From Gonatopus flavifemur (taxonomy: Eukaryota; Arthropoda; Insecta; Hymenoptera; Dryinidae): a DNA stretch of 64,000 nt. The DNA is taken from assembly GCA_018340375.1 (NCBI GenBank), contig JAFFJZ010000020.1, forward strand, positions 4,650,001-4,714,000. The letters are read 5' to 3'. The stretch's first letter is position 1. Every line of letters starts with the position of its first letter. Positions 48,721-59,220 of the stretch are shown here, piece after piece. The notes beneath the pieces were generated by a model. The model saw only the letters and a program-made list of their open reading frames with translations, was not told the DNA's origin and ran no database searches. The translations under genes were made by a program, and so were the position numbers.

Positions 48721-50791
48721 GTTGTGTGACTAGGGTGTATAGCGCATAACGTGCGTATAGTACCTTCTCATCCATGTAAAATACCAGACTTTTTTCCTAC
48801 CTTCGACTCCTCTACTGATCGATAAATCCACAAAAAACGTACTCTCCTGTGTTTTTGTATCTTCTTCTTCATCACGTCAACGGAGGGCAATTTATGGTTA
48901 TAAATTATCGTACTCGCCAGCCAATGAAGGATTTATCCTCACGATAATATGATTTACACAAGGATTTCATAAAAACTACGACACTTTTCTCACACTTTCT
49001 GTGGTAATTCGTATATTATTATCCTAAAATGGGTATTGAGGTAAAACGAGTGTTTGTCTGCTTTCAACGTATGGCTTTAGAGAGAAACTCTGGTACACAA
49101 TGGAAGGGACAAAACAAGAGAGTAAGAGACGCTCGCATCCTCTCAAGAGGGTTTTCATAGAATTTCTACGTAAATCATGTTATCGCGGAAACATATCCTG
49201 AGTTTACTAGAAAATAACAGGGATTTGTGATGCTCAGTTTTTACTCGGATCAATATTTCCTTACATTATTTATATTCCACTGGTTTTTTTATCGAATTCG
49301 ATTTACGAGTCGTAGCATCTCAGCTATCAAACGAATAACGAAAAATTCAGTGGTTTTGAGAAACCAACAATAATACCTACAACAACATCATTCAAGCGCA
49401 GTTTGAATTTTCTAACGGGTAATTCATAATCTAATACTCTTCTCAATGCGTACATGATTTCAATGAGTTAATCCTCTCGACGGAGTTTCAACGAAGAGAA
49501 TATAATAGAACAGACTTTGCTGGAACCAAGAGAGTTTTGTTGGTACGAAACAGTGATTGTTCTCAACGAGAATGTTTCCGCTCGTTACGAATTGTTCTTC
49601 TTACTTCTTCAAATCCAGGAAATATATTCTCTCGTTGAAGTTTGAGAAGCTCAGCAATTGTCGATTGATGTGATAAAAATGTATATTGCGATACTCGGTA
49701 GAATTCTTACCGAAATGTTTCCCAATGTTTTATTTCAGAGAAGAACCACCACACGATCCATAAATGCTCTTCTATTTCCGGGACTTCGTTTCTAATAATA
49801 GAAATACTTCACGGAAAACGAACTCAATGAAAATGAAGATCTCTTCGAGGGATGATACGTGATACGCGCGGATGATAGGTGCTTTGAATGCCCTTCTACG
49901 AGAAAAGTATGGTGTCTCTTCTTCCGTTCTCTTGATTCTCACATGTAGCACCATGATGAAAGAAAACCCAGGAGGGGAACAGGGGAAGGGTCTTGTCTTT
50001 CCATATCGGTGAGTTGAATGTATCACGAACAATGATGAAATAGTGAAGAAACTATTACTTACTTTAGAATGAAAGTCCATGCAATCTTGATAAGTGAATA
50101 TTTCAAAAACGTATCGTTGTTCGAAGGGAACGATGAAAATGTTCTGGAACAACTCCGAGTGGATGAAAGATATTTAAAAGTATTCTATAATGACCGTAAT
50201 TGAATTGAACTATTTCATGCAGGATGTGTAAGAAACAAATTTGTTCTCCTTGACAATCGGGAATTGGAATCTCCCAGGTTCTTCATCTCGAATCGTATGA
50301 ATTCATATACATTTGATAGACGTATGAATAGCATTTCCTAGACTTGCCAACTCTAAACTGACACTTCGCATATTTGAACACGTCACGCGATGTATTTCTT
50401 TTTACTACAAACCGCTCACTATGATTTACGTTGTACTGCAACAAATGGCGCGAGCATTGTTGAATATTCATCAAACCTTTGTCATAACAGCTTCGAATCG
50501 TTTCATCTGATACAATGTTTGATATATGGAAATGATAAGAAGAACAGATGTTATGGTGAGGAGTATTCTGAAAATTCTGTTGGAAAAATAAGGACAATTT
50601 TTTGGAAAGATCTTCCGATCGAAGGATTCTTCAACTATTGCGAGTTTTGAATTCTCAAATATGTGTCCCGAGGAATATTCCATAACGAATCAAAGTAATT
50701 CATATGAAATCAAAATCAAGCGAGTGAAGACGAGATAAATACGCAGATAACATAGGATCAATTCAATTGTAGTGTCATGTTTGTGTCGTTT

Positions 50792-51518
50792 CCCAGACAG
50801 CACTGAGACGTTCTTCGGACGTTCAGAAAACGTACTTTGTCACAAGAAGAACGTTCAAAAAATGTTCCAGAACGTTTTAAAAATGTTGCATAGACATTCC
50901 AGGGATGTACAAATGTCCGGTATAGTCTTATTTAGGTTTCCATGGAACGTTTATGAAACATGTTAAATGAGAATTTGTTAAAGATCAAAATTGTGCCAAA
51001 TCTTTTAATATTCTCCATTTCGAGGAGATGCAAATGAACTGCGGTGAAGCTTGTATCGATAGATAAATGTAGTGATAAATTACATTTGCATCTCTTTAAT
51101 ACATTGCAGATAGTGAAATTTTGTTTCGCGTTAATTTTAAGGTTATGTGAAACTTAATATATTGACTTGATTCTTGATAACTTACATTCTGCCAAAAGTT
51201 TTGAACTTCTGGAAAAGAATCTTTCCAAACATTCAATACGAAACATATTTTTATGGTTGTTTGATACTTTTTTCTCTAGTAAAAACTATAAATATACATT
51301 TGTATAGGTTGAAGATAAAATACTTGGTTTTCATATAACGTCTCGAAAACGTTCTGAACACGTACCATAGCATGTGTAAACAATGTCCCCAAAACGTGCT
51401 CCGCAACACATTGAATGAATGTTCCTAAGACGTTTGAAGAATGTGTTTTTGGAAACCAATATCTGTGGGACTTTGGACACGTTTTTAGAACGTTTTGAGA
51501 ACTTTCGGTGCTGTTTGA
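50792..51518. mobile_element. AACGTTC-word element, copy 2
   Basis: Left CCCAGACAGCACTGAGACGTTC, right end, inverted, CTCAAACAGCACCGAAAG. The outer thirds are packed with GAACGTTC, AACGTTTT and ACGTGCTC words; the middle third (about 50960-51310) lacks them. Larger relative of 4461-4885. Confidence 0.65.
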
Positions 51519-51519
51519 G

Positions 51520-52628
51520 TTATGGTGATTATTTCCGAAACTTGATGGAAAACGGAATAATTATAACACATTAACCGTTCAACTGTCATTCACGAAAAAT
51601 TTAAGAAACGTATTTATCACTGTTTGCAATGCAGTTTGTTAATTACGATGACCGTAATACACGAAGATTGTATCGCCAACTGTTCAGTTCTTATATGTCG
51701 ATATCTCAGCTCCACATGGATGGAATGTCTTCAAAGACATTACGATCGAAAGTGTATTTTCATATCACTTTATCAAACTCATCATTAAACTTGGAATATA
51801 TTCAATAAATTTCGAGACATTCGTGAATTGCGAAGTTCCTTCGAGGTTAAGTATTTCGTTGGTCGTTATTTGAAAACTAATAAGACATCATGAATCATGG
51901 GAGAATATGTTGTGGGAGTTTGAATCGTTTATAGAAACGAAACGAAAATTCAGACTCACAAAATTTGATAAATCACCGTCATTCATCTTCCCGATTTGAC
52001 TCCTTGAAACTGAAAATCTCGTCCAAAGATGCGCTGCAAGATTTTTTGATCGCTAACAGCTGAATATTGTGTTTTTCGAGTAATAATTCGTTCCAATAAA
52101 CGATCCCAACTTCAGCAAAATGGAAATATTTAATCTAGAAATAAACCTCATTGACCATTATCTTGGAATTCATTGAATCTGTTCGAAATATGTGGAATCC
52201 TTCGATCAGTATAGAAATAAGCTTCCAATGAGGAGTACAGAAGCTTTTGGCTCGAATTATGATATTCCAAATCGAGGTTATCCTAAGCTACTAACAATTT
52301 GAGTTTATTTTGAAGTTCAGTTCATGATTATGTTGACTTCTCAATAATATTATGATATTAACGTTTTGATATTGAAAAATATCATTTGAAGTTATCCAAA
52401 GCCGGGCCAACCGATAGCGTTTCGGCACGATGGAAGAATGCTGCAAACAAAATGTTCATATTTATGTGAAAATTCATGACCACCTTCGGCATAGAGATAG
52501 AGGCTAGGCACTTCCAGAACTATTCTCAAAAATATCTTCAAGATGTCTTATGCAACACAAAAAGAACAAGATGCAAGAATGATTCGTTCTTCAGAAAAGA
52601 TGTTCCTCAAATTTTTCTTTTCATATTG
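51520..52628. other. Unmarked AT-rich sequence
   Basis: No gene, tRNA or bounded element recognised. Confidence 0.4.
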
Positions 52629-52639
52629 CATAAAATTAA

Positions 52640-53575
52640 CCCTTAGTCTGTAAACGGGGGTCATTTGTGTCCGCACATAAATTTGTTCCCTCCATATTTT
52701 TTGAAATAGGAAAGGGAGGGGGATGAGACCATGTTGTGAAAAAGTGTGTTAGGTTATGCTTTCAGTTCCCTAAGTATCGTTATCCAATTCGGTAAACACT
52801 TGTCGTACGAGTAACTTCAAATTTTTTGTGGACAAAAACGACCCCCGTTTACAGACTACGTATATCAGAAATTCTGAGGTAAAAAACAAATTTTATTCTA
52901 TAGAACTATTCTATTATTCTATAGAATTATTCTATAGAACGTTGCGCTGTTTGTCCCAAAAAAGAAGACAAGAAAACATCGTATTGTTGTATGAAATGCA
53001 AGAAACCTGTATGTGAAGACCATCGATTAACTTTCTGTCGAGACTGCTCTATTTAATTAAATCAAGAAGCAATTATTATCATTTTGTTTATAATCAAAAT
53101 TTTGTGAATGATCTCATACTTCAATATTTTTCTTTGATTGAAAGTACTTGGACAGTCATAATAATATGTATTTTATAAAAAAAAAATCTACATTAAGCGA
53201 TTAAAATAATCCCTATTTTCAAGTTCAAAACTTAAGAATTTTTTTTATAAATACAAGATTGTACTATTTTTTTCTGGAAAATACAACTTCTCAACTTCAA
53301 TTCCTTTTTTGAATTTTTTTACTACGTTCATTTGTTCAATAGTTATGATTTTTAGAACAAAGAACTACTTTTCTCATTTTTTAAATTTATATAGTGTTGA
53401 AAAAATTTTTTTTCTCATAATATCAAGATAGATTTTTATAATAGAAAAGTTAAGGAACCTACATGAATTTTTTCAGATTTTTCCTCATGGTTGATTATAC
53501 TTTTTCATTGCCTTGGACATAAATGACCCCCGTTTACAGTTTACGTGTACCAAAAAAACGTTTACAGACTAAGGG
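52640..53575 (+). mobile_element. piggyBac-type element, internally deleted, 936 bp
   Basis: TTAA flanks both sides (52636-52639, 53576-53579). Terminal inverted repeats CCCTTAGTCTGTAAACG match exactly. Subterminal repeats with GACCCCCGTTTACAG occur at both sides, including an internal copy near 52840. The only coding remnant is the cysteine-rich tail at 52940-53056. The matching ends suggest relatively recent movement by an enzyme from another copy. Confidence 0.9.
52940..53056 (+). pseudogene. piggyBac transposase cysteine-rich C-terminal domain
   Basis: Thirty-eight codons and a TAA stop encode CAVC, then CCMKC, CEDH and CRDC spaced like the zinc-binding cysteine-rich domain that ends many piggyBac transposases and contacts the terminal repeats. 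The whole catalytic part with its acidic residues is missing, so this is the tail of an ancestral autonomous copy kept after internal deletion. The frame immediately upstream consists of TATTCTATAGAA repeats. Confidence 0.85.
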
Positions 53576-53670
53576 TTAAAGATGGGCTGATTCCGGAATT
53601 ATGCGATTTCGATTCCGATTCTAAAAATTCTCCCTCGATTCTTCACTCGATTCCGATTTTTGTTTTGATG

Positions 53671-53906
53671 TACGGAGAGAAATAGATATCAATGAGTATG
53701 AAAAATCTGACACTGGGTATAATATATGAGGACAAGCATCTAGATTATAACTCTCAGATACTTATCTTGATCAATTTCCAATTACTCAATATAATAGATT
53801 TAATACTTCTTAACAAATGGATACTGGGGACTAGGAAAAATTTGTATACCTAATCTACATGCTTGTCCTCATAGTATGGTCATTGATGGTTATTTTTCTG
53901 CGTTTA
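53671..53906. mobile_element. CACGGAGAAAAATAGAT element, copy 2
   Basis: Decayed copy of 44866-45079: left TACGGAGAGAAATAGAT, right TTATTTTTCTGCGTT. Shares ATATGAGGACAAGCATCTAG. An inverted ATGCTTGTCCTCATA lies near the right end. Confidence 0.65.
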
Positions 53907-53992
53907 TACTTTGATATGTCATAATATGTCAAAACTATGTAATTGGTGATTCCTTTGTATGGGCAGTTTATTAAATTTGTAATCGTGTAGTT

Positions 53993-54178
53993 ACCCACAT
54001 AACAATTCATATCTCGCTATGTCTTCGAAGATACCTTTGAAGACATCTTTTTGAGGTCTTTTGGATATCTCTTAGACCAAAGAAGAGTTTTAGACATCTA
54101 AAAGACGTCTAAATGTGTTGCGCAAGACATCTTAAACTTATCGAAAAGACATAGCAAGACATGAATTGTTATGTGGGT
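53993..54178. mobile_element. ACCCACATAACA element with GACATCTT words, 186 bp
   Basis: ACCCACATAACAATTCAT pairs exactly with ATGAATTGTTATGTGGGT. Interior words AAGACATCTT, AAGACGTCT and TTTTGGATATC repeat. TTA flanks CCCACAT on one side and, after GTGGG, on the other, giving a 3-bp TTA candidate duplication as in PIF/Harbinger elements. Confidence 0.75.
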
Positions 54179-54426
54179 TACCGTGCGAGCATCACGAGTT
54201 TCACACTGGTCGGAAATTTTCGTTGTTTCTCACTTGATACACAATGTACTATTGAATATTTTCGGACCACTGACATTTATAAACACCCCTAGTGAAAATG
54301 ATGAGTCGACAATCAACTGGGAGGGAAAAAAGCGTGAAAACTACAACCTTTATCAGCAGATTAAAGACATTGCGGATAATAAAAGATAATCGTTTCACAT
54401 TCATTCAATGATTCACTAATTAAATA

Positions 54427-54680
54427 CACGGAGAGAAATTTATTTGGAAAGATTACCATTTTATTCGTAAACTAGAACTATTCGGAAAAATCAGACAATA
54501 ATTTATAGCATAACTCCTAATCATTGCCAGCTGTGATGGTAAAAATCCAAATTAATCTCGATTTTTACCATCACAACTGGCAATGATTAGGAGTTATATT
54601 ATAAATTATTGTCTGGTTTTGCCGAATAGTTCTAGTTTACGAATAAAATGGTAATTTTTCCAAATACATTTCTCTCCGTG
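54427..54680. mobile_element. CACGGAGAGAAA foldback element, 254 bp
   Basis: Near-perfect hairpin from CACGGAGAGAAATTTATTTG to its complement, TA on both outer sides. Arms contain GAACTATTCGG and CAGACAATAATTTATA. The centre pairs GATGGTAAAAATC with GATTTTTACCATC. High arm identity marks a younger insertion. Confidence 0.85.
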
Positions 54681-55017
54681 TAGTAAATTATCGAATTAAC
54701 GTAGAGCGATCTTCCTCCATCCACGATATCTCCAATCTGTGGATAAATATTGTGATTTTCACACTTTTTTCTCTCAGTGCACAACGGAGTGTAGCGGGAA
54801 TTGGAAGCGAATGTACATTGAGAGTTTTTTGCTCTTTTTGAGTGTAAAAGCAATATTTTTTGCATGAACGCATATTATATTTTCACATTTGTTTTCAAGT
54901 ATAATACTTCACAGAATTATAAAAATACGGTTGATTGAATGCAAATGAAACAGACTTCAGAATTCAAGAATGTATTTATCGTAACTTATTTGACACTCAT
55001 GAAATTCAATACACATA

Positions 55018-55885
55018 CCTTCTGATCAAAAAGTACCCGGAATTCTCTATTCAAACAAACCGCGCTTGAGATATTGTCGGAATCTTTTGTTTTCCATGTT
55101 ATTTCATCTGTTATTTAGCGCTCAAATGTCTGTTTGCGCCTCATTCGGCAGAAGTTAGTTCGTGTTGCCTTATACACGAGTCAGTGTTTGTTGTGTTCTG
55201 CGAATTTCGCAATGTCGAATTTGGTTGAGCAAAGAGTTTGTCTAAAATTTTGTGTTTTCAACAAAATTTCATGCGCGGAAGCGTTGAAGATGTTGACAGA
55301 AGCCTACGGGGACTCGACGATGTCGAAAACACCAGCGTACGAGTGGTACAAAGAGTTCAAAACAGGTCGTATTGTGGTTGATGATTTGCCTCGTTCCGGC
55401 CGTCCATCCACCAGTATCACTGACGAAAATATTGATAAAATTGAAGAAATCGTCCTCGCAAATCGTCGTGTGAGCATTAGGGAGATAGCATCCGATCTTG
55501 GTGTCTCGTTCGGATCGGTGCAGAACGTTATGCAGAATATTTTGGCCATGAGACGAGTTGAAGCACGGCTTGTGCCGAGAGTGTTGAATTTGTTGCAGAA
55601 ACAGCATCGCGTTGATGTTGCTAAAGAAATGCTTTCTTTGGGCCAAAATGTTATCGAAGGCATCATTACCGGTGACAAAACATGGGTCTATGAATATGAC
55701 ATCGAAACTAACCAACAATTATCGGAATGGCGCTTTTCAGATGAGTCAAAACCTAAAAACCGAACAGAATCGATCTAAAATCAAGGTTTTGTTGACTGTT
55801 TTCTTTGATTGCCGTGGTGTGGTCCACTCCGAATTTCTCCCACCAGTTCAGACAGCGAATAAGGAATATTACCTTTGTACAATGG
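55018..55885 (+). mobile_element. mariner element, 3' truncated
   Basis: The left end CCTTCTGATCAAAAAGTACC follows a TA, and the transposase remnant begins about 195 bp later. The protein similarity ends near 55885, before the second catalytic region, and no right inverted repeat was found, so the 3' half is missing. A different mariner lineage from the one at 57562-60310. Confidence 0.75.
55212..55885 (+). pseudogene. mariner transposase, frameshifted and truncated
   Basis: Starts MSNLVEQRVCLKF and holds a helix-turn-helix N-terminal region (residues about 1-110, with RSGRPSTS and SIREIASDLGVSFGSV), then a VPRVLN block matching the WVPHEL region. Then ITGDKTWVYEYD, where the first catalytic aspartate is kept but the usual glutamate after it is lysine. 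After a stop at 55776-55778 the family sequence continues in another frame from about 55768 (SKIKVLLTVFFDCRGVVHSEF, shortened here) to NKEYYL. The second and third catalytic aspartates are absent. Inactive. Confidence 0.85.
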
Positions 55886-56317
55886 GTCCTTTCCACTCCC
55901 GGATCACAGGGATCCGTTACCAATACAGACGTGATATCACAAATTATTAACGAATATTAGTATTGGGTGAAAAGTAAAATTCTGTTATATTCGTGTCTCT
56001 GCTGTACACAAAATAAATATGATATTTGCTCCACAGCTCCATCCAATATCTGTCTTGTTTGTACGTAAATGTGAAAATAGAAAAATAAATGACAATCGTG
56101 ATACATATAAATCAGGGGTGAATTAAGCCACCCGGAAAACGGAAACCTTCCCAGTGGGCCCTTCTCTTGAATATTTTAGATGCCTTCTTCAAGAAAAAAG
56201 TTCATACGCATTATAAAGTTAAGGATGATTTCCTTCTTAGAAAGCTCATCTTGGAATATCTTACTAATGCCTTTTTTACATCACATCCATCGTCCTCTTG
56301 ACAGTGTTTGTCTGACT

Positions 56318-56660
56318 CTACACTGACAAGGGCACCCACCGATTTTGTTGAAACTTTGCAGGTTTGTAGGACTCTGTATCAAACTGAAAATCCTCAAGCC
56401 ATTCGTTCAAATGAACAGCCATTTTTGAGATATAAACACTTTGAAGATCTGGCGTTCTTCCACTATGGCTATAGTTTACCTTTACGCAAACGAGCTTCGA
56501 TAGCTGAGCGGTCAAGGTGACTGCTTGAGACGCTGCAGGAGTGGGTTCACATCCCGGGACGTATGATTTTTTTTCGTATTGTTTTTTTTTTTTTGGAAAA
56601 GTGAATATGAATAAAACCCAACACAGTTCATATGAATGATAGAAGAATCATTGATTTTTT
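56318..56660 (+). repeat. tRNA-related dispersed repeat, plus copy
   Basis: Segment 56330-56440 (CACCGATTTTG, TTTGCAGGTTTGTAGGACT) is followed by a tRNA-like unit (A-box TAGCTGAGCGG near 56501, B-box GGGTTCACATCCCGG near 56543) and an AT tail with GTGAATATGAATAAAAC. The same order occurs on the minus strand at 61510-60490. tRNA-like part 56493-56560 resembles a type II (Leu/Ser-like) tRNA. The 70-codon frame here is not a gene. Confidence 0.6.
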
Positions 56661-57061
56661 GTTCATCACATTTCATAATCACTTTTTCTTTATTTATCGA
56701 ATGTTCATTAAATGTGGTTACGAATTAATACGAAGAAAATGAAATCCTTTACGTCTACATTCATTTAAGATGTTCCCAACAGCGTCATAATTCATCGTGC
56801 AACAAAATAACAATCCATCGTCAATTCAGGGGATATGAGCGTTATATTTGAAGCACGTTGGTTAGAAGAGCACACACCTATACGATAGGAAAAGAGGTTT
56901 GAAGTCACGCTGTTGGCTCCTCAAATATCAATATAAATCAATCAGTATGATTCATAGAACCGACACCTTGACTTCCGATTGGATGCTTTTCTCATGAGTT
57001 TACTGTTAACTTGTGTTATGAACAGTGAATAATTTCATTTCACAAGTGATTTATTGGTGAG

Positions 57062-57471
57062 TTATTGGAAATTGAAAATGGAATTTAACAAAGGGAGCAG
57101 GGACTTCAACCAATGGGGAAGGCAATGAAAACATTGAAATTTAGATAAAATGCACTGTAAAAGAACTTTCGGTAAATTTACCGAAATTTGTCGGGAAACA
57201 ATTAACCCGAAAAAAAGTCGGAAAAGTTACCGAGATTTTGGTAAATTTACCGAATTTTTCGGTAAATATACCGATTTTTTGGGTAAATTTACCAAAATCT
57301 CGGTAATTTTCCCGACTTTTTGTCGGGTTAATTGCTTCCCGACGAATTTCGGTAAATTTGACGAAAGTTTTTTTACAGTGCATTTCATCTAAATTTCAAT
57401 GTTCTCATTGCCTTTCCCATTGGTTGAAGTTCCTGCTCCGTTTTTAAATTCCATTTTCAATTTCCAATAAA
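57062..57471. mobile_element. TTCGGTAAATTTACCGAA-word foldback element
   Basis: Outer arms TTATTGGAAATTGAAAATGG and complement, then GGAGCAGG, TTCAACCA and AAATTTAGAT arms. Inside, CACTGTAAAAG (57153) and TTTTTTACAGTG (57380) enclose repeated GGTAAATTTACCG and CCCGAC words arranged as one large palindrome. A further ATTTTTTACAGTG lies just outside at 57479-57491. The overlapping 80-codon frames on both strands mirror the palindrome. Confidence 0.75.
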
Positions 57472-57772
57472 CAGTGCGATTTTTTACAGTGTGAGAATAG
57501 ATATGAACATTGTTAGAATTATCTGTGATGAATTTCATGTATCACCTTTGCAAATTTTTTACATGGTGGATTGATACGTTTCCGGCCTGACCAAGAGATG
57601 GCGCCACTAGGCCTACCTTGAGGTGGCGTTCTATAGTACCATCCTTAGATAGCTTGTAGCTATAGTTTCAGTCCGATCGCCATGTTAGTTTAGTTTTGAG
57701 AGCACGCTGACCAAGACGCCTCTGTGTTTTTCGTAAAAATGGAAAAGCTGGAAAATCGTGCTGTCATCAAAT

Positions 57773-59220
57773 CAGGGACGTCTTTGGGGGGTGGCTCACG
57801 GGTCTATAGCCCAGGGCGGCAAATTTCAGGGGGCGGCAGAATTATAGAAGTTTTTTTCCAGTTATCAAATGCGTTCGAGCACAAAAGGAGCGGAGAATGT
57901 GAGTTCAAATATTTTATGTTAATATATTCACAGTATTTAAATCATTTACTCACTTGTTAAACACTTAAAAATATACAAATGTGTTGATAACTCAGATTAA
58001 GTATTTGATAATTGAACATGTAATCCATTTTATGGATATATTTACATGCTCTGAAGCGTTTTAAAAGCGGCTACAGGCTTCAAACTCTGAGTGTATCAAA
58101 ATAAAACATTGGAATTTAAAGTGTATGTACGGAAGTTGGATACATTCGAACACGATTTGTGCATGAACTCATCAAACCGCCGTGTATGGTTGTTTGAACT
58201 ATTCTATTCCTTACCCTGGTTCAAGTGTCATAGCAATTCATAAGAAAATGTTCTTATTATGAAACACTATGGATTTTGCAACACGATATTCATAAGTCAA
58301 CCACGGAGTCCTATGAATTTCTGCTCATGAATGTATGTTCATGGGGATACATGATGAATCATAAACAGAAATTCATAGGACTTCATGGTTTACTTATGAA
58401 TATCCTGTTGCAAAATCCATAGTGTTTCATAATAAGAACATTTTCTTATGAATTGCTATGCGACTGAAATTCACGGAAATAATTTACGTATCAATCTGCT
58501 GTCAAAGTTTTTTGAATTAATGAAATTTTTTTTCAATGAATGAATTTTCATTATGTATTTTTTATTCGATTCAAACAAATTTCTCCAGGTAGCAATTTAA
58601 CCTTTTTCACAAGTTCGCATTTCCCTTTTCATCGGCAAGCATATCGTTATAATCTTTCCAACGGGAAGATTTTCCTAGAATTTCCCTGAAATACAATTTG
58701 TGAAATTTAATGTGCGACTTTTGGAAAGTTCATATTTTCTTTCTATTCTTTGTTAGGTATTCAGAATCTGTCATCAATTTTCAAGTAAAATTCAACAGAA
58801 ATATGGACCGTTTTATCTTTATTACAAACTTCAGAAATATTCTCAAATTTTAAGAAATACTCTCAGATTTGAGGAAAAATTCTGAAATTTTTATTCAAAA
58901 TCACCATTTGATCTTGGCACCTCTAGAGTTTTAATTCCGGTACCTCGTTGATCCTATACACTTATATAAAAGTTTCTGATCAGATGGATAAGTTTATTCA
59001 ATAATTCCGATATTTTTTTCGATTAAGGAAATGTAGGTTACCAATAGTTTATAATGCTAAATGTTTAATCCTGTTGAGTGTGTCAAAGTTTTATTAGTAT
59101 CATAGTTTCCAAATAACATGAATACACCTGAGAGAATGATTGAAAATATTAATTCAGCTCAGGTTGGGGGCGGCGAAATATTATCAGCCCCTGGGCGGGG
59201 AAAACGTAAAGACGCCCCTG
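57773..59220. mobile_element. hAT-type non-autonomous element, 1448 bp, inside mariner ORF
   Basis: Inverted ends CAGGGACGTCTTT and CAGGGGCGTCTTT (right, inverted). The 8-bp CATCAAAT is exactly duplicated at 57765-57772 and 59221-59228. Subterminal GGGCGGCAAATTTC and GGGGGCGGCGAAAT strings are typical of hAT ends. No transposase frame in either strand, so it is non-autonomous. It holds a foldback at 58229-58460. Confidence 0.93.
58229..58460. mobile_element. Foldback nested in the hAT element, 232 bp
   Basis: CATAGCAATTCATAAGAAAA pairs with the right end. Arms are highly similar throughout (ATGAAACACTATGGATTTTG, AGTCCTATGAATTTCTG), with a small central loop near 58345. Third level of nesting, after mariner and hAT. 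Confidence 0.8.

Larger units (their letters stand above)
46410..50790. other. Repeat-poor stretch with candidate exons
   Basis: The longest part of the window without bounded mobile elements. Includes possible splice-flanked segments at 46579-46693 and 48550-48720, and a GTATACGTATACGTAT palindromic tract near 47974-47996. 46960-47170 has a few GGCCCATCA words. If a host gene crosses the window, its exons are most likely here. Confidence 0.35.

Noticed and set aside
49772..50152. 126-codon minus-strand open frame
   Set aside because: Rich in Phe, Ser and Ile without motif; no splice support could be set with confidence.
55269..55718. Minus-strand open frames of 124-149 codons
   Set aside because: They are antisense shadows of the mariner transposase remnant.
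57141..57392. Two matching 80-codon frames on opposite strands (FGKFTE-type repeats)
   Set aside because: Direct consequence of a large palindrome of GGTAAATTTACC words, not proteins.
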